Origin: Aerococcus sp. UBA6277
GTDB lineage: Bacteria; Bacillota; Bacilli; Lactobacillales; Aerococcaceae
Direction: 5' to 3'
Assembly: GCF_002440555.1 (NCBI RefSeq)
Contig: NZ_DJUR01000019.1
Location: 1-64,000, forward strand
Length of the DNA: 64,000 nt
Under the pieces are notes generated by a model that saw only the letters and a program-made list of their open reading frames with translations, did not search any database and was not told the DNA's origin. Position 1 is the first letter of the stretch; every line of letters starts with the position of its first letter. The position numbers were made by a program, and so were the translations under genes. Shown one piece after another: positions 34,006 through 43,401 of this stretch.

Positions 34006-34602
34006 ATGAACTACTTACAAGAACGTATTTTAAGAGATGGTACTGTTATTGACGAAAAGATTTTAAAAATTGACTCATTCCTAAACCACCAAATCGACCC
34101 GAAAGTGATGCATGACATCCAAAGTAATTTCTTTGATTACTTTAAATCACGTGAAATTACCAAAGTATTAACCATCGAAGCAAGTGGTATTGCACCTGCT
34201 ATCATGGTAGCTGCACACTTCCAAGTACCAATGTTATTTGCAAAAAAATCTGAACCATCAACACTTGCTGGACAAGATAAATTCTCAACATTAGTACATT
34301 CATTTACTAAGAATAAAACAAGCGAAATTATCATCTCTAAAGAATATTTAAATGAGAATGATAAAGTACTGATCATTGACGATTTCTTAGCGAATGGTGA
34401 AGCGAGTCTAGGTTTAATTGACTTAGTGAAACAAGCTGGTGCAGAAGTTGTTGGTGTGGGCATCTGTGTGGAGAAATCTTTCCAACCAGGCCGTCAACGC
34501 CTAATCGACGCCGGTGTAGACGTTTACTCAGTTTGCCGTATTGCCTCATTAGCTGGCAACAAAGTGACCTTTGTAAATGAAGAAGACGAAGAATTAGCGT
34601 AA
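34006..34602 (+). CDS. xpt: Xanthine phosphoribosyltransferase
   Basis: Converts xanthine and PRPP to XMP for purine salvage. The 198-residue protein opens MNYLQERILRDGTVID with SFLNHQIDP, and shows the PRPP loop VLIIDDFLANGEASLGL, typical of Xpt. ATG 34006 is chosen over the frame from 33946: AAGGGGC lies 11 bases upstream, and the longer frame would run through the PurR site. pbuX follows after five bases or so; the two form the usual xpt-pbuX operon. Confidence 0.93.
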   Translation: MNYLQERILRDGTVIDEKILKIDSFLNHQIDPKVMHDIQSNFFDYFKSREITKVLTIEASGIAPAIMVAAHFQVPMLFAKKSEPSTLAGQDKFSTLVHSFTKNKTSEIIISKEYLNENDKVLIIDDFLANGEASLGLIDLVKQAGAEVVGVGICVEKSFQPGRQRLIDAGVDVYSVCRIASLAGNKVTFVNEEDEELA

Positions 34603-34606
34603 GCAG

Positions 34607-35899
34607 GTGGCCAATTTGAAAAACTTTAATTTCAAAGATGTCTTCTCAGCTAAAACTACATTTCTCTCACTACAACATTTACTAGCTATGTATGCCGGTG
34701 CCATTGTTGTACCGCTAATCATTTCAAGTTCCCTTAATTTCACGACCCAACAGACCCTTTACCTGGTATCGGCTGACATCGTAATTTCTGGGATTGCCAC
34801 TTTCTTGCAGTTATACCGCGGGAAATTTATCGGTATGGGCTTACCCGTTGTAATGGCTTGTTCCTTTACAGCGATTGGCCCTATGGTTCAGGTGGGTGGT
34901 CAGTACGGTTTAGGGACCATGTTCGGCTCAGTCCTTGCAGCGGGGGTCATCATCGTGCTATTGGCGCCTATTTTTGCCAAATTGTCTCATCTATTCCCGC
35001 CACTAGTGACTGGGACCATCGTTACCTTAATTGGTGCGACCCTGATTCCTGTTGCGATTAATAATCTAGCTGGTGGCGAGGGTAGTGCAGACTACGGCAA
35101 TATCGATAACTTGATTCTTGGGCTGATTACTTTCGTGATTATTCTGTTCTTATACCGCTTCACTAAAGGCTTCCTACAGTCTATCTCTATTTTGATTGGG
35201 CTTGTGGCCGGTATGGTGATTGCCGTCTTTATGGGCAAAATGGACATCCAACCGATATTAGAAGCCTCTTGGTTCCAATTACCCATGCCGTTTGCTATCG
35301 AATCGCCAAGCTTCAATCCGGCAGCTATTTTATCCCTAGCAGTCGTTGGGATCATCTCAATGATTGAAGTTACTGGGATCAACTACGCATTAGCAGGTAT
35401 GTACGACAAAGACATCGATGAAGCGGATTTAAGACGCTCATATTTCTCAGTAGGTATCGGCTATTTACTAGCAGGGATTTTCAATACCTCACCACAAACA
35501 GCCTTTTCCCAAAACGTTGGGGTTGTGCAAATGTCAGGTGAAAAGCGGAAATCCATCTTCATCAACTTGATCATCCTAATGCTACTATGTGGTTTGATTC
35601 CAAAAATTGGGGCGATTGCGACATCTGTACCATCAGCCGTATTAGGTGGGGCAATGATCTTCCTATTCGGTAACGTCTTATCATACGGAATCAGCGTATT
35701 GGGTGCCCAAGACCTTGCGGACAACCGTAACCAATTGATTATTGGTGCTGCAATTACAATCGGTTTAGGTGTGGCTATTGCACCTGCAGCCTTTGCACAA
35801 CTGCCAGAATGGATTTCTTGGCTAACGTCTTCAGGAATCGTAGCTGGTGGTGTAACAGTTGTCTTATTAAACGCCTTCTTCCATGGTGTAAAGAAATAA
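34607..35899 (+). CDS. pbuX: Xanthine permease (NCS2 family)
   Basis: Proton-coupled xanthine uptake carrier. The 430-residue protein has about 12-14 membrane helices with QHLLAMYAGAIVVPLII near the N-terminus. The NCS2 signature region includes NTSPQTAFSQNVGVVQMSG, and QLPEWISWLTSSGIVAGG lies near the end. The start is uncertain: GTG 34607 gives the longest frame, but AGGTGG overlaps it and would better serve TTG 34616. Cotranscribed with xpt under PurR control. Confidence 0.92.
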   Translation: MANLKNFNFKDVFSAKTTFLSLQHLLAMYAGAIVVPLIISSSLNFTTQQTLYLVSADIVISGIATFLQLYRGKFIGMGLPVVMACSFTAIGPMVQVGGQYGLGTMFGSVLAAGVIIVLLAPIFAKLSHLFPPLVTGTIVTLIGATLIPVAINNLAGGEGSADYGNIDNLILGLITFVIILFLYRFTKGFLQSISILIGLVAGMVIAVFMGKMDIQPILEASWFQLPMPFAIESPSFNPAAILSLAVVGIISMIEVTGINYALAGMYDKDIDEADLRRSYFSVGIGYLLAGIFNTSPQTAFSQNVGVVQMSGEKRKSIFINLIILMLLCGLIPKIGAIATSVPSAVLGGAMIFLFGNVLSYGISVLGAQDLADNRNQLIIGAAITIGLGVAIAPAAFAQLPEWISWLTSSGIVAGGVTVVLLNAFFHGVKK

Positions 35900-35935
35900 A
35901 TCACTTGAACAATGTCTTGTTTAAATAGATGAACC

Positions 35936-35980
35936 CCCCTTGAATTTAGTGATGCTAGCTAAATTCAAGGGGTATTTTTA
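35936..35980 (+). terminator. Terminator after pbuX
   Basis: CCCCTTGAATTTAG (35936-35949) / CTAAATTCAAGGGG (35959-35972), perfect 14-base stem, then TATTTTT. Confidence 0.9.
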
Positions 35981-36124
35981 TGGATATGATATTTGCAATT
36001 TTAGTCATAAATCCCAAACGGCTTCGTAAAAAGCTGACAACTGCTATTGATTCAAGATTGAAAGCAATATAGTATAACGTAATTGGGGTATTTCTATTAA
36101 AAATGCTTATAGCGAGGTTTATAT

Positions 36125-37081
36125 ATGTTTAAGAAAATAAATAAAGTACCTGCAGGGATGTTTTTGATTCCCTTGGTATTATCACTGGTATTAGTGTCTA
36201 TCTTCCCTAATATGTATGATGCAATTGGCGGTACAACACAACAAACATTTCAATTGGGGACCAACGTTGTGATTGGACTATTGGTATTTTCAGCTGGGAC
36301 AAGTTTAGATTTAAAACAAATTGTGCCTTTGATAAAACGTCATTTGCCGATAATTTTGTTTAAATTAGTGATCTCAACAATCTATATTTTAGTTTTTTAT
36401 GGGTTGTTTGGCTTAGATGGCATTTTTGGCATCAACTTATTGGCTTTCGCTTGTGTGATTTACTCTTTAAACCCAGCTGTAGCACTAGCTATTCATTCAA
36501 GTTATGGGGATAAACAGTTTGGCGCCGTATATGGTATTATGGGCCTGATTGGTATGCCATTTGCACCTTTAATTTTACTAAGTATTTTAATAGCCGATGG
36601 TGGCGCACCAGGGATCGATTGGCAACCGATCATCTCAATCTTTGTGCCTTTAGTAGCCGGTACTATTCTAGGTAACCTAGATAAAGATTTCACCGACTTT
36701 TTTGTGCCGATGATTGGTCGTTTACTACCTTTCTTAGGATGGAACCTAGGTGCAGCGATGAATATTCAATCAGCTGTCGCTGCAGGTTTGCCAGGTATTT
36801 TGATGGCTGGAATTTTTATGGTCTTATTATTACCATTAATACCATTTGACCGCTACATCATGAAACAAAACGCAGGGGTAGATGGTGCAGCTATTTGGAA
36901 TGTAGCAGGCATGTCAGTAGCCAATCCTGCTAGTATTGCATCTGCTTTGCCATTGGTATTCGCTGATCAGTCAGCAAGTGCTACAGCTATTGTCATGATG
37001 GTATGTATCATTACTTCAATCATTTCACCTATTGTGGCACAGAAACTATATGTAAAAGAATACGGTATTCAATCGATATAA
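36125..37081 (+). CDS. kdgT: 2-keto-3-deoxygluconate permease family transporter
   Basis: KdgT-type proton symporter for 2-keto-3-deoxygluconate or a related sugar acid. The 318-residue protein starts KKINKVPAGMFLIPLVLS and has about ten hydrophobic helices. LGTNVVIGLLVFSAGTSLDL, YSLNPAVALAIHSSYGD and FLGWNLGAAMNIQSAVAAG match the family. AGCGAGG precedes ATG 36125. No KDG kinase or aldolase is adjacent, so the actual substrate is open. Confidence 0.8.
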   Translation: MFKKINKVPAGMFLIPLVLSLVLVSIFPNMYDAIGGTTQQTFQLGTNVVIGLLVFSAGTSLDLKQIVPLIKRHLPIILFKLVISTIYILVFYGLFGLDGIFGINLLAFACVIYSLNPAVALAIHSSYGDKQFGAVYGIMGLIGMPFAPLILLSILIADGGAPGIDWQPIISIFVPLVAGTILGNLDKDFTDFFVPMIGRLLPFLGWNLGAAMNIQSAVAAGLPGILMAGIFMVLLLPLIPFDRYIMKQNAGVDGAAIWNVAGMSVANPASIASALPLVFADQSASATAIVMMVCIITSIISPIVAQKLYVKEYGIQSI

Positions 37082-37101
37082 CACTTGTGAATACCTGCAG
37101 A

Positions 37102-37130
37102 AGAGTCATGCTTGCATGGCTCTTTTTTTG
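37102..37130 (+). terminator. Terminator after the KDG permease gene
   Basis: AGAGTCATGC (37102-37111) / GCATGGCTCT (37114-37123), then T6. Confidence 0.82.
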
Positions 37131-37339
37131 CCGCGGTGAATACATAAATTTAAAAAGATGACTTTGGGCAAAAAAGTCAGTCAAAAACCAGACTTATTGC
37201 AATGTAATTAGGGCTTTGTATGCGATAATATAACATACGAGTGATAATTTTGTTGGAAGCATATCCTTTTGATGACATCATTTTATCGTGCGCAATTTTA
37301 AATCATCTACATCCCCCTTGTAACTTGAAAGGAGTTATC

Positions 37340-38878
37340 ATGAACGATTTTTTCTTAACGTTAATGGAACGTAAAGACCAATTATTGACCGCTACATATG
37401 AACATATGGCTATTTCCTTGCTTGCCTTGTTCATTGCTTGTGTTATTGCGATTCCACTAGCCATTTGGCTGAGTGATCACCGTAAATATGCGGAACCTGT
37501 ATTACAATTTGCTAGTATCTTACAAACGATTCCCTCATTGGCCTTGTTAGGATTGTTAATTCCCTTAGTAGGGATAGGTTCAGTACCTGCACTGATCGCC
37601 TTAGTTGTCTATGCCATTTTGCCTATTCTACAAAATACCTATACAGGTTTTGTAGAAATTGACCCGACAATTGAAGAAGCTGCAATCGCTTTTGGGATGC
37701 CTAGACGAAGACGTCTGTTTAAGGTGGAATTACCGATTGCCATGCCGGTGGTCATTTCAGGTATTCGGACGTCGTTAGTATTAACGATCGGAACAGCCAC
37801 CTTGGCGACTTTAATCGGTGCTGGTGGACTGGGGTCTTTGATTATGTTGGGGATCGACCGAAATGATAGCAATTTAACCCTTATCGGTGCCATCGCATCC
37901 TCTTTATTAGCGATTGTTTTTGGGGCCCTCATTAAATGGTTAGAAAATAAAAAAATGAAAACCATTCTGATTAGCTTGCTTATTTTATTTGTAGGAATTG
38001 GTGGGCCTATCTTGGCGCAACGATTGACTGGTCAAGTAACGAATGTCACTATTGCCGGTAAATTAGGGTCAGAGCCAGAGATTCTAATTAATATGTATAA
38101 AGAGATCATTGAAGCAGATAATGACGATGTCAATGTTGATGTAAAAGGTAATTTTGGTAAAACAAGCTTCCTTTTTTCTGCTTTAGACAATAATGAAATC
38201 GATATTTATCCGGAATTTTCAGGTACAGTCCTTGAAAGTTTAGTTGACGTAGATGAAGCTACGGATACAAGCGACCTCGACCAAGCAGATACCTATCAAT
38301 TAGCGCGTGACTTATTAAAAGAACAGTATGATATGACTTTTCTAGAACCATTTTCTTTTGAAAATACCTATGCTTTAGCCGTAAAACGTGACTTTGCAGA
38401 GGAGAATGATCTAGAAACGATTTCAGATCTAGCGAAAGTTGAAGACGAGATCACAGCTGGCTTTACGTTAGAATTTATTGACCGTCAAGATGGCTATGTT
38501 GGTATTCAAGAATTATACGGGTTGACCTTCCCATCAGTGAAAAGTCTTGAACCCGCGCTTAGATACAATGCGATCGATAACAATGAAGTCAATGTGATTG
38601 ATGCTTATTCAACTGATAGTCAAATTTTGGAGTATGATTTGGTTACGCTTGAAGATGATTTAGGACTATTCCCTAATTATCAAGGAGGTCCATTGATGAC
38701 TGTAGACTTCGCTGAAGACCATCCAGAAATTGTGGCATCCCTAAATAAGTTAAGTGGATTAGTAACCGAAGATGAAATGATTCAAATGAACTATGCTGTA
38801 AACGTTGAAGGGCAAGAGCCTAGCCAAGTAGCCCATGATTTCCTAGTCGACAAGGGCTTAATAGGGGAGGATGCATAA
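37340..38878 (+). CDS. Osmoprotectant ABC transporter: permease fused to substrate-binding domain
   Basis: Import of quaternary amines (choline, carnitine or glycine betaine) under osmotic stress. Residues ~20-215 form the OpuCB-like permease with about six helices and the EEAAIAFGMPRRRRLFKVELP coupling region. After a further helix, residues ~240-512 form the extracytoplasmic QAT/OpuCC-like binding domain (VTIAGKLGSEPEILINMYKEI, DIYPEFSGT). Such fusions are frequent in Lactobacillales. ATG 37340 follows GAAAGGAG. Its stop overlaps the ATPase start. Confidence 0.9.
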   Translation: MNDFFLTLMERKDQLLTATYEHMAISLLALFIACVIAIPLAIWLSDHRKYAEPVLQFASILQTIPSLALLGLLIPLVGIGSVPALIALVVYAILPILQNTYTGFVEIDPTIEEAAIAFGMPRRRRLFKVELPIAMPVVISGIRTSLVLTIGTATLATLIGAGGLGSLIMLGIDRNDSNLTLIGAIASSLLAIVFGALIKWLENKKMKTILISLLILFVGIGGPILAQRLTGQVTNVTIAGKLGSEPEILINMYKEIIEADNDDVNVDVKGNFGKTSFLFSALDNNEIDIYPEFSGTVLESLVDVDEATDTSDLDQADTYQLARDLLKEQYDMTFLEPFSFENTYALAVKRDFAEENDLETISDLAKVEDEITAGFTLEFIDRQDGYVGIQELYGLTFPSVKSLEPALRYNAIDNNEVNVIDAYSTDSQILEYDLVTLEDDLGLFPNYQGGPLMTVDFAEDHPEIVASLNKLSGLVTEDEMIQMNYAVNVEGQEPSQVAHDFLVDKGLIGEDA

Positions 38879-39816
38879 TGGCCAGTATAATTGAATTTAA
38901 AGATGTAGAGAAAGTATATGAAGACAAACGTGTAATTGCTGACTTGAACCTAACCATCCATGAAGGTGAATTTTTTGTCTTAGTGGGTCCTTCAGGTAGT
39001 GGGAAAACGACATCACTTAAAATGGTGAACGGCTTGACTGAGCCAACAGGTGGAGATATTTACTTTAAAGGGCAAAAGATTAAAGATCATGATATTGAGA
39101 AGATGCGCTGGAATATGGGATATGTCTTACAAAAGATTGCCCTTTTCCCAACAATGAATGTTAGTGAAAATATAGATGTTATTCCAGAAATGATTGGTTG
39201 GCCAAAAGAGAAACGTGTAGCTAGAATTGACGAACTTCTCAATTTGGTAGGATTAGATCCCGAAATTTACCGAAACCGGCCAGTTGATGAATTATCTGGT
39301 GGGGAGCAACAGCGAATAGGGATTTTACGTGCGATTGCAGCTGAACCAGATATTATTTTGATGGATGAACCTTTTTCAGCCTTAGACCCAATCTCGCGTA
39401 ACCAGCTACAAGACCTCGTAGTCGATATTCATCAGCGGTTGAAGACAACCATCTTATTTGTTACCCATGATATGGATGAAGCCATTAAATTAGCTGACCG
39501 AATTGGGATTATGAACCAAGGTCGTTTAATTCAAGTGGATACGGCCCAGGAAATTCTGACAAATCCAGAAAATCAGGTAGTGGCTTCCTTATTTAACCAA
39601 GAGAAAGAAGATGTCTTTGGCTTAAATATCTTCCGATCAGATATTCAACCAATTTCCGGGGACCATCCAGATTATCCACAAATTGATATCGCTAGCCATC
39701 AAAAAGATTTATACGCCTTACTAGCGACTGATGAGGTGGTTGAGATCACGGAAAATGATACAAGTTTAGGAATGCTAGATAGACAGGCTGTATTTGCTCG
39801 GCTAAAAAGTATATAA
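38878..39816 (+). CDS. Osmoprotectant ABC transporter ATP-binding protein (OpuCA-like)
   Basis: ATPase partner of the preceding fused permease; start and stop overlap in TAATG, so coupled translation is expected. Walker A GPSGSGKTT near residue 40, signature LSGGEQQR and Walker B IILMDEPFSALDP are complete. The 312-residue length and the C-terminus past residue ~240 leave room for at most one degenerate regulatory domain; no clear CBS pair is seen, unlike typical OpuCA. Confidence 0.9.
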   Translation: MASIIEFKDVEKVYEDKRVIADLNLTIHEGEFFVLVGPSGSGKTTSLKMVNGLTEPTGGDIYFKGQKIKDHDIEKMRWNMGYVLQKIALFPTMNVSENIDVIPEMIGWPKEKRVARIDELLNLVGLDPEIYRNRPVDELSGGEQQRIGILRAIAAEPDIILMDEPFSALDPISRNQLQDLVVDIHQRLKTTILFVTHDMDEAIKLADRIGIMNQGRLIQVDTAQEILTNPENQVVASLFNQEKEDVFGLNIFRSDIQPISGDHPDYPQIDIASHQKDLYALLATDEVVEITENDTSLGMLDRQAVFARLKSI

Positions 39817-39855
39817 AGTGTTATGATATAAAGAAAATTAGAGAGGTGTGGTGGC

Positions 39856-40410
39856 ATGTTTCAAACCCCAATTGATGACAAATTATCAATCAAAATATTA
39901 GAAGAGCGTGATGTAGAAGCTTTGTACAAGTTAATTGATTATTCACGTGATTACCTGAGTGAATACTTACCTTGGGTGAAATTCATGAAAACTAAAGAAG
40001 ATGAATTACCTTTTATTAAAGAGGGGCTACAACAATTTGCCAATAACGATGGTTTTCAATGTGGGATTTGGTTTGAGGGTCAACTAGCTGGTGTGCTCGG
40101 TTTGCATTATATTAAACATCTAAACAAGTCGACTTCACTCGGTTACTACTTAGGAGAAGAATTCCAAGGTTCAGGGATTATGACCAGGTCTGTAGCTTTC
40201 TTACTTGATTATCTTTTTAATGATTTAGCCTTAAACCGTGTAGAAATTCGAGCGGCGGTAACTAATCATAAAAGCCAAGCGGTTCCAAAACGTCTGGGCT
40301 TTACTGAAGAAGGGATTCTTAGACAAGATGAACAACTAGATAGTGGATCATCAGACTCCGTGGTATTTTCCTTACTTAGAGACGAATACCTAGCTCAAAA
40401 AGAATCATAA
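39856..40410 (+). CDS. GNAT N-acetyltransferase (RimL/YdaF-like)
   Basis: A 184-residue acetyl-CoA-dependent transferase of the ribosomal-protein-serine acetyltransferase subgroup. The acetyl-CoA region includes GVLGLHYIKHLNKSTSLGYYLGEEFQGSGIM and NRVEIRAAVTNHKSQAVPKRLGFTEEG. The acceptor (ribosomal protein or small molecule) is unknown. GAGAGGTGTGG precedes ATG 39856. It lies 40 bases after the osmoprotectant ATPase gene and is followed by a terminator, so may be cotranscribed. Confidence 0.85.
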   Translation: MFQTPIDDKLSIKILEERDVEALYKLIDYSRDYLSEYLPWVKFMKTKEDELPFIKEGLQQFANNDGFQCGIWFEGQLAGVLGLHYIKHLNKSTSLGYYLGEEFQGSGIMTRSVAFLLDYLFNDLALNRVEIRAAVTNHKSQAVPKRLGFTEEGILRQDEQLDSGSSDSVVFSLLRDEYLAQKES

Positions 40411-40434
40411 ACTTAATAGATATATGAGGATATG

Positions 40435-40472
40435 GGCCGAATGACTAATATAGAAAGTCATTCGGCCTTTTT
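40435..40472 (+). terminator. Terminator after the GNAT gene
   Basis: GGCCGAATGACT (40435-40446) / AGTCATTCGGCC (40456-40467), then T5. Confidence 0.88.
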
Positions 40473-40649
40473 ATCTGCCTTTAGCCTTTACTATACATTT
40501 CTTAAGAAAGTTAATAAATAGGCGCATTTTTCGCATAATTCATCTTGAATAGACAGTAGTTTAACCTATCTTTTTTCACACTTTCTCCATCTATATAGCC
40601 CAATATATAAACAAGTTAGAAAACAAGAGAAAGAGAAAGGTGAATGAGT

Positions 40650-42131
40650 ATGAAGGTCTTTGAATTACTTGAACAAAGCGGTGTGACACCGAAAAATCCT
40701 TTAAAAGCACATGTAGAAAATATGAACATTACCGGAATTAGTGAATCTTCACTGCAAGTAACAAATGGCCACCTATTTGTTGCCATCTCCGGATACGCCA
40801 CCAACGGCGAAACTTATATCGGTAATGCGATTGAACGCGGAGCCAGCCTAATCGTTTCAGAATCTGATTTAACTGGGCGAACGACTGTCCCATTTATCCA
40901 GGTAGACAATGCCAGAGAGGCCCTAGGTTTACTGGCAGCCGCCTTTTACCAAAACCCTAGCCAAGACAAGCTGGTGATTGGGATCACAGGGACTAACGGC
41001 AAAACGACAACCGCATTATTCTTGCAACATTTATTGAAGAAAGCAGGCTTTGATGTGGCTTACTTCGGTACTGTATACAATGAAATCAACGGCCAACGAT
41101 ATGAAAGCAAATTAACTACGCCGAGTGCGACAGAAATCCAAGCTGCCTTAGCCCGGTCAAATGACGATGTAGTGGTTATTGAAACTTCTAGTCAAGGACT
41201 CCACCAATATAGAATGGCAGGGATGCAATTTGACTATGCCTTATTTACCAACCTACAACACGACCATTTAGACTACCACAAGACCATGGAAGCTTATTAC
41301 CAAGCCAAGAAATCCCTATTCAGCTTAATGAAAGCGGACGGGAAGGCGGTCATCAATAGCTATACCATGTGGGGTAACCGCCTAGCCAAAGAACTAACAG
41401 CAAGTGGTAAACAAGTCCTAACCGTAGATACTAAGAAAGATGCGACAAGTTATGTCTTAGATAAAACAACCGACACAGCAGTTGTTGCCTTCAATGGACA
41501 AGGCGGACAAATTGAAGCAATCGAAGCGCCCTTATCAGGTGTTTATAACCAAGAAAACCTGATCTTAGCCACAACTGTCATGGTTGACCTAGGATTAGAC
41601 GCTGGCAATACCAACGACGCAATTGCAGACTTTGCGGGAATTGCAGGCCGTTTAGAATACTATCCACTAGCAGACGGCAATGAAATGGTCATCGATTATG
41701 CCCATACGCCGGATGCCATTGAATCCTTATTAACAACCCTAAACGCCCAGTACCCAAACCACGAAATCATCCATATCTTTGGCTTTAGAGGGCAGCGGGA
41801 CACTAAAAAATTCCCGCAAATGGTGTCCGCCTCGCAAACTAGGGCCGACTTAACCATCCTAACCACTGACGACTTAAATGGTGTGCCAAGACAAGTCATG
41901 GCTGAAAAATACCTAGAATACGTGACCTTATATGGACTAGATTCAATGGCCATGGTCTTAGACCGGGTCGAAGCCGTCGAACTCGCCCTTGAAATGTCCA
42001 CAAATCCGGTATTGTTAGTCCTTACCGGTAAAGGCCACGAAGCCTACTCCGAGGAAAACAAATATGGCGTGCAATCTGACCAGCAAGTAGCCCACATGTT
42101 TCGCTACCGACAGGTCAGCTATTCAATGTGA
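40650..42131 (+). CDS. MurE-like Mur ligase (UDP-MurNAc-tripeptide synthetase family)
   Basis: ATP-dependent amide ligase of the MurE family, which adds the third residue to the peptidoglycan precursor. The 493-residue protein has GITGTNGKTTTAL (ATP loop), FTNLQHDHLDYH, the carbamylated-lysine region AYYQAKKSLF, GRLEYYPL, DYAHTPDAIESL and LTGKGHEAY. Differences from canonical MurE: ETSSQGL for the usual SSHAL/SSHGL, and DDLNGVPR where the third-residue specificity motif (DNPR or DDPN-like) is expected. ATG 40650 has AAAGG nine bases upstream. It stands alone, outside any division/cell-wall cluster. Confidence 0.85.
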   Translation: MKVFELLEQSGVTPKNPLKAHVENMNITGISESSLQVTNGHLFVAISGYATNGETYIGNAIERGASLIVSESDLTGRTTVPFIQVDNAREALGLLAAAFYQNPSQDKLVIGITGTNGKTTTALFLQHLLKKAGFDVAYFGTVYNEINGQRYESKLTTPSATEIQAALARSNDDVVVIETSSQGLHQYRMAGMQFDYALFTNLQHDHLDYHKTMEAYYQAKKSLFSLMKADGKAVINSYTMWGNRLAKELTASGKQVLTVDTKKDATSYVLDKTTDTAVVAFNGQGGQIEAIEAPLSGVYNQENLILATTVMVDLGLDAGNTNDAIADFAGIAGRLEYYPLADGNEMVIDYAHTPDAIESLLTTLNAQYPNHEIIHIFGFRGQRDTKKFPQMVSASQTRADLTILTTDDLNGVPRQVMAEKYLEYVTLYGLDSMAMVLDRVEAVELALEMSTNPVLLVLTGKGHEAYSEENKYGVQSDQQVAHMFRYRQVSYSM

Positions 42132-42157
42132 AATGTAGGATATCAATAAGACCAACA

Positions 42158-42196
42158 GAAAAAGCAACTTGTATATATACAAGTTGCTTTTTTATT
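42158..42196 (+). terminator. Terminator after the MurE-like gene
   Basis: A near-perfect palindrome, AAAAGCAACTTGTAT paired with its reverse complement, ending in T6. Confidence 0.9.
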
Positions 42197-42239
42197 TGAC
42201 CTTAAGAGGATTTTAAAATGTTAGATTACATGGCTCTGA

Positions 42240-42420
42240 AAAGTTATTTTGATAACTTTCTATGATAATATTGTTTGTTGTCGTAGTATAGTCCCTGTTT
42301 ATATAAACATAAATAAAGGTATATGCTTACTGGAATTACGCTGATATCTTAATAACAGAAGGTTGCTATATCAAAAAATATATAGCTATTGATAGCAATA
42401 AACTATCAAGGATTATGGTT
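42240..42420. promoter_or_regulatory. Inverted repeats in the metQ upstream region
   Basis: AAAGTTAT (42240-42247) / ATAACTTT (42252-42259) is a perfect 8+8 palindrome with a four-base centre. Further on, TTGCTAT (from about 42363) can pair with ATAGCAA (near 42398), and TTGATAG with CTATCAA around a CAATAAA loop (about 42391-42411). They are operator or leader-fold candidates for the methionine-type lipoprotein gene. No S-box or T-box consensus was recognised. Confidence 0.4.
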
Positions 42421-42503
42421 ATCTAGTATCTCGATTGAATTGCAATCATGATTGGTTTTTCCTACAATTAGTGAATGATAAAAAACCATTTGGAGGCAAC
42501 ATT

Positions 42504-43337
42504 ATGAAGAAAATTTTCCGTGCATTGGGTTTGGCACTAGTGGTATTAGTATTAGCTGCTTGTGGTCAAAGTGAAGAAACAACTAAAGTTAAAGTAGGTG
42601 TCGTTGGTGATAAGAATGACCAATGGGAATACTTACAAGAAGAATTGCTAGAAAAAGAAAACATTGAAATTGAATTAGTGAAATTCACTGACTACCGTCA
42701 ACCAATCGTATCATTAGATGATGGTTCAATCGATATGCATTCAGCCCTAACAGAAATTTATATGGATTCAATTAACGAAGAAGGTGGGTATTCAAATACC
42801 ACACTTGGATATACAACCTTAAATCCAATGGGTGTCTTCTCTGAAAAAATTGATTCACTAGATGAATTAGCAGACGGCGCTTTAGTTGCAATTCCAGACG
42901 ACGTATCAAATGGATCACGTGCCTTACTGTTACTACAAACAGCGGGCCTAATCGAATTAGATGAATCAAAAGGTTTATTACCAACAACAAGTGACATCAC
43001 TTCAAACCCTAAAAATCTACAGTTTGAAGAAATGGCAGCCAACCAAACAGCTCGCGCACTTGCTGACGTTGATATCTCATTAATCAACAACGACATGGCA
43101 ACCGACGCAGGTTACGTGCCAACCCAAGACTCAATTTACCTTGAGCCAGTCGCAGAATCATCAAAACCATATTACAACGTCATTGCAGTACGTGAAGATG
43201 AAACAGACAACGAAGTCTACAACACAATCCTTGAATACTACCAAACTGACGAAGTCGCAGCAATCATCGACGAAATGTCAGCAGGCTCATCAATCCCAGT
43301 ATGGGAAGGAGCACCAGAACCAGGTAGCGCAGACTAA
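42504..43337 (+). CDS. metQ: MetQ/NlpA family substrate-binding lipoprotein
   Basis: Extracellular binding lipoprotein of methionine-type ABC importers. The 277-residue protein begins MKKIFRALGLALVVLVLAACGQ: a lipoprotein signal with lipobox LAAC. VKVGVVGDKNDQWEYLQEEL and NPMGVFSEKIDSLDEL, IPDDVSNGSRALLLLQTAGLIEL are the family segments, although VPDD/IPNDP variation may change the ligand. GGAGG lies eight bases before ATG 42504. No metN or metP gene is nearby, so it must share a distant transporter. Confidence 0.88.
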   Translation: MKKIFRALGLALVVLVLAACGQSEETTKVKVGVVGDKNDQWEYLQEELLEKENIEIELVKFTDYRQPIVSLDDGSIDMHSALTEIYMDSINEEGGYSNTTLGYTTLNPMGVFSEKIDSLDELADGALVAIPDDVSNGSRALLLLQTAGLIELDESKGLLPTTSDITSNPKNLQFEEMAANQTARALADVDISLINNDMATDAGYVPTQDSIYLEPVAESSKPYYNVIAVREDETDNEVYNTILEYYQTDEVAAIIDEMSAGSSIPVWEGAPEPGSAD

Positions 43338-43367
43338 ATTTGGTATAAAAAATTATTACAACCTAGA

Positions 43368-43401
43368 AACGTCTCCTAGTATAACTCGGAGGCGTTTTTT
43401 A
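43368..43401 (+). terminator. Terminator after metQ
   Basis: AACGTCTCC (43368-43376) / GGAGGCGTT (43388-43396), T6. Confidence 0.85.
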
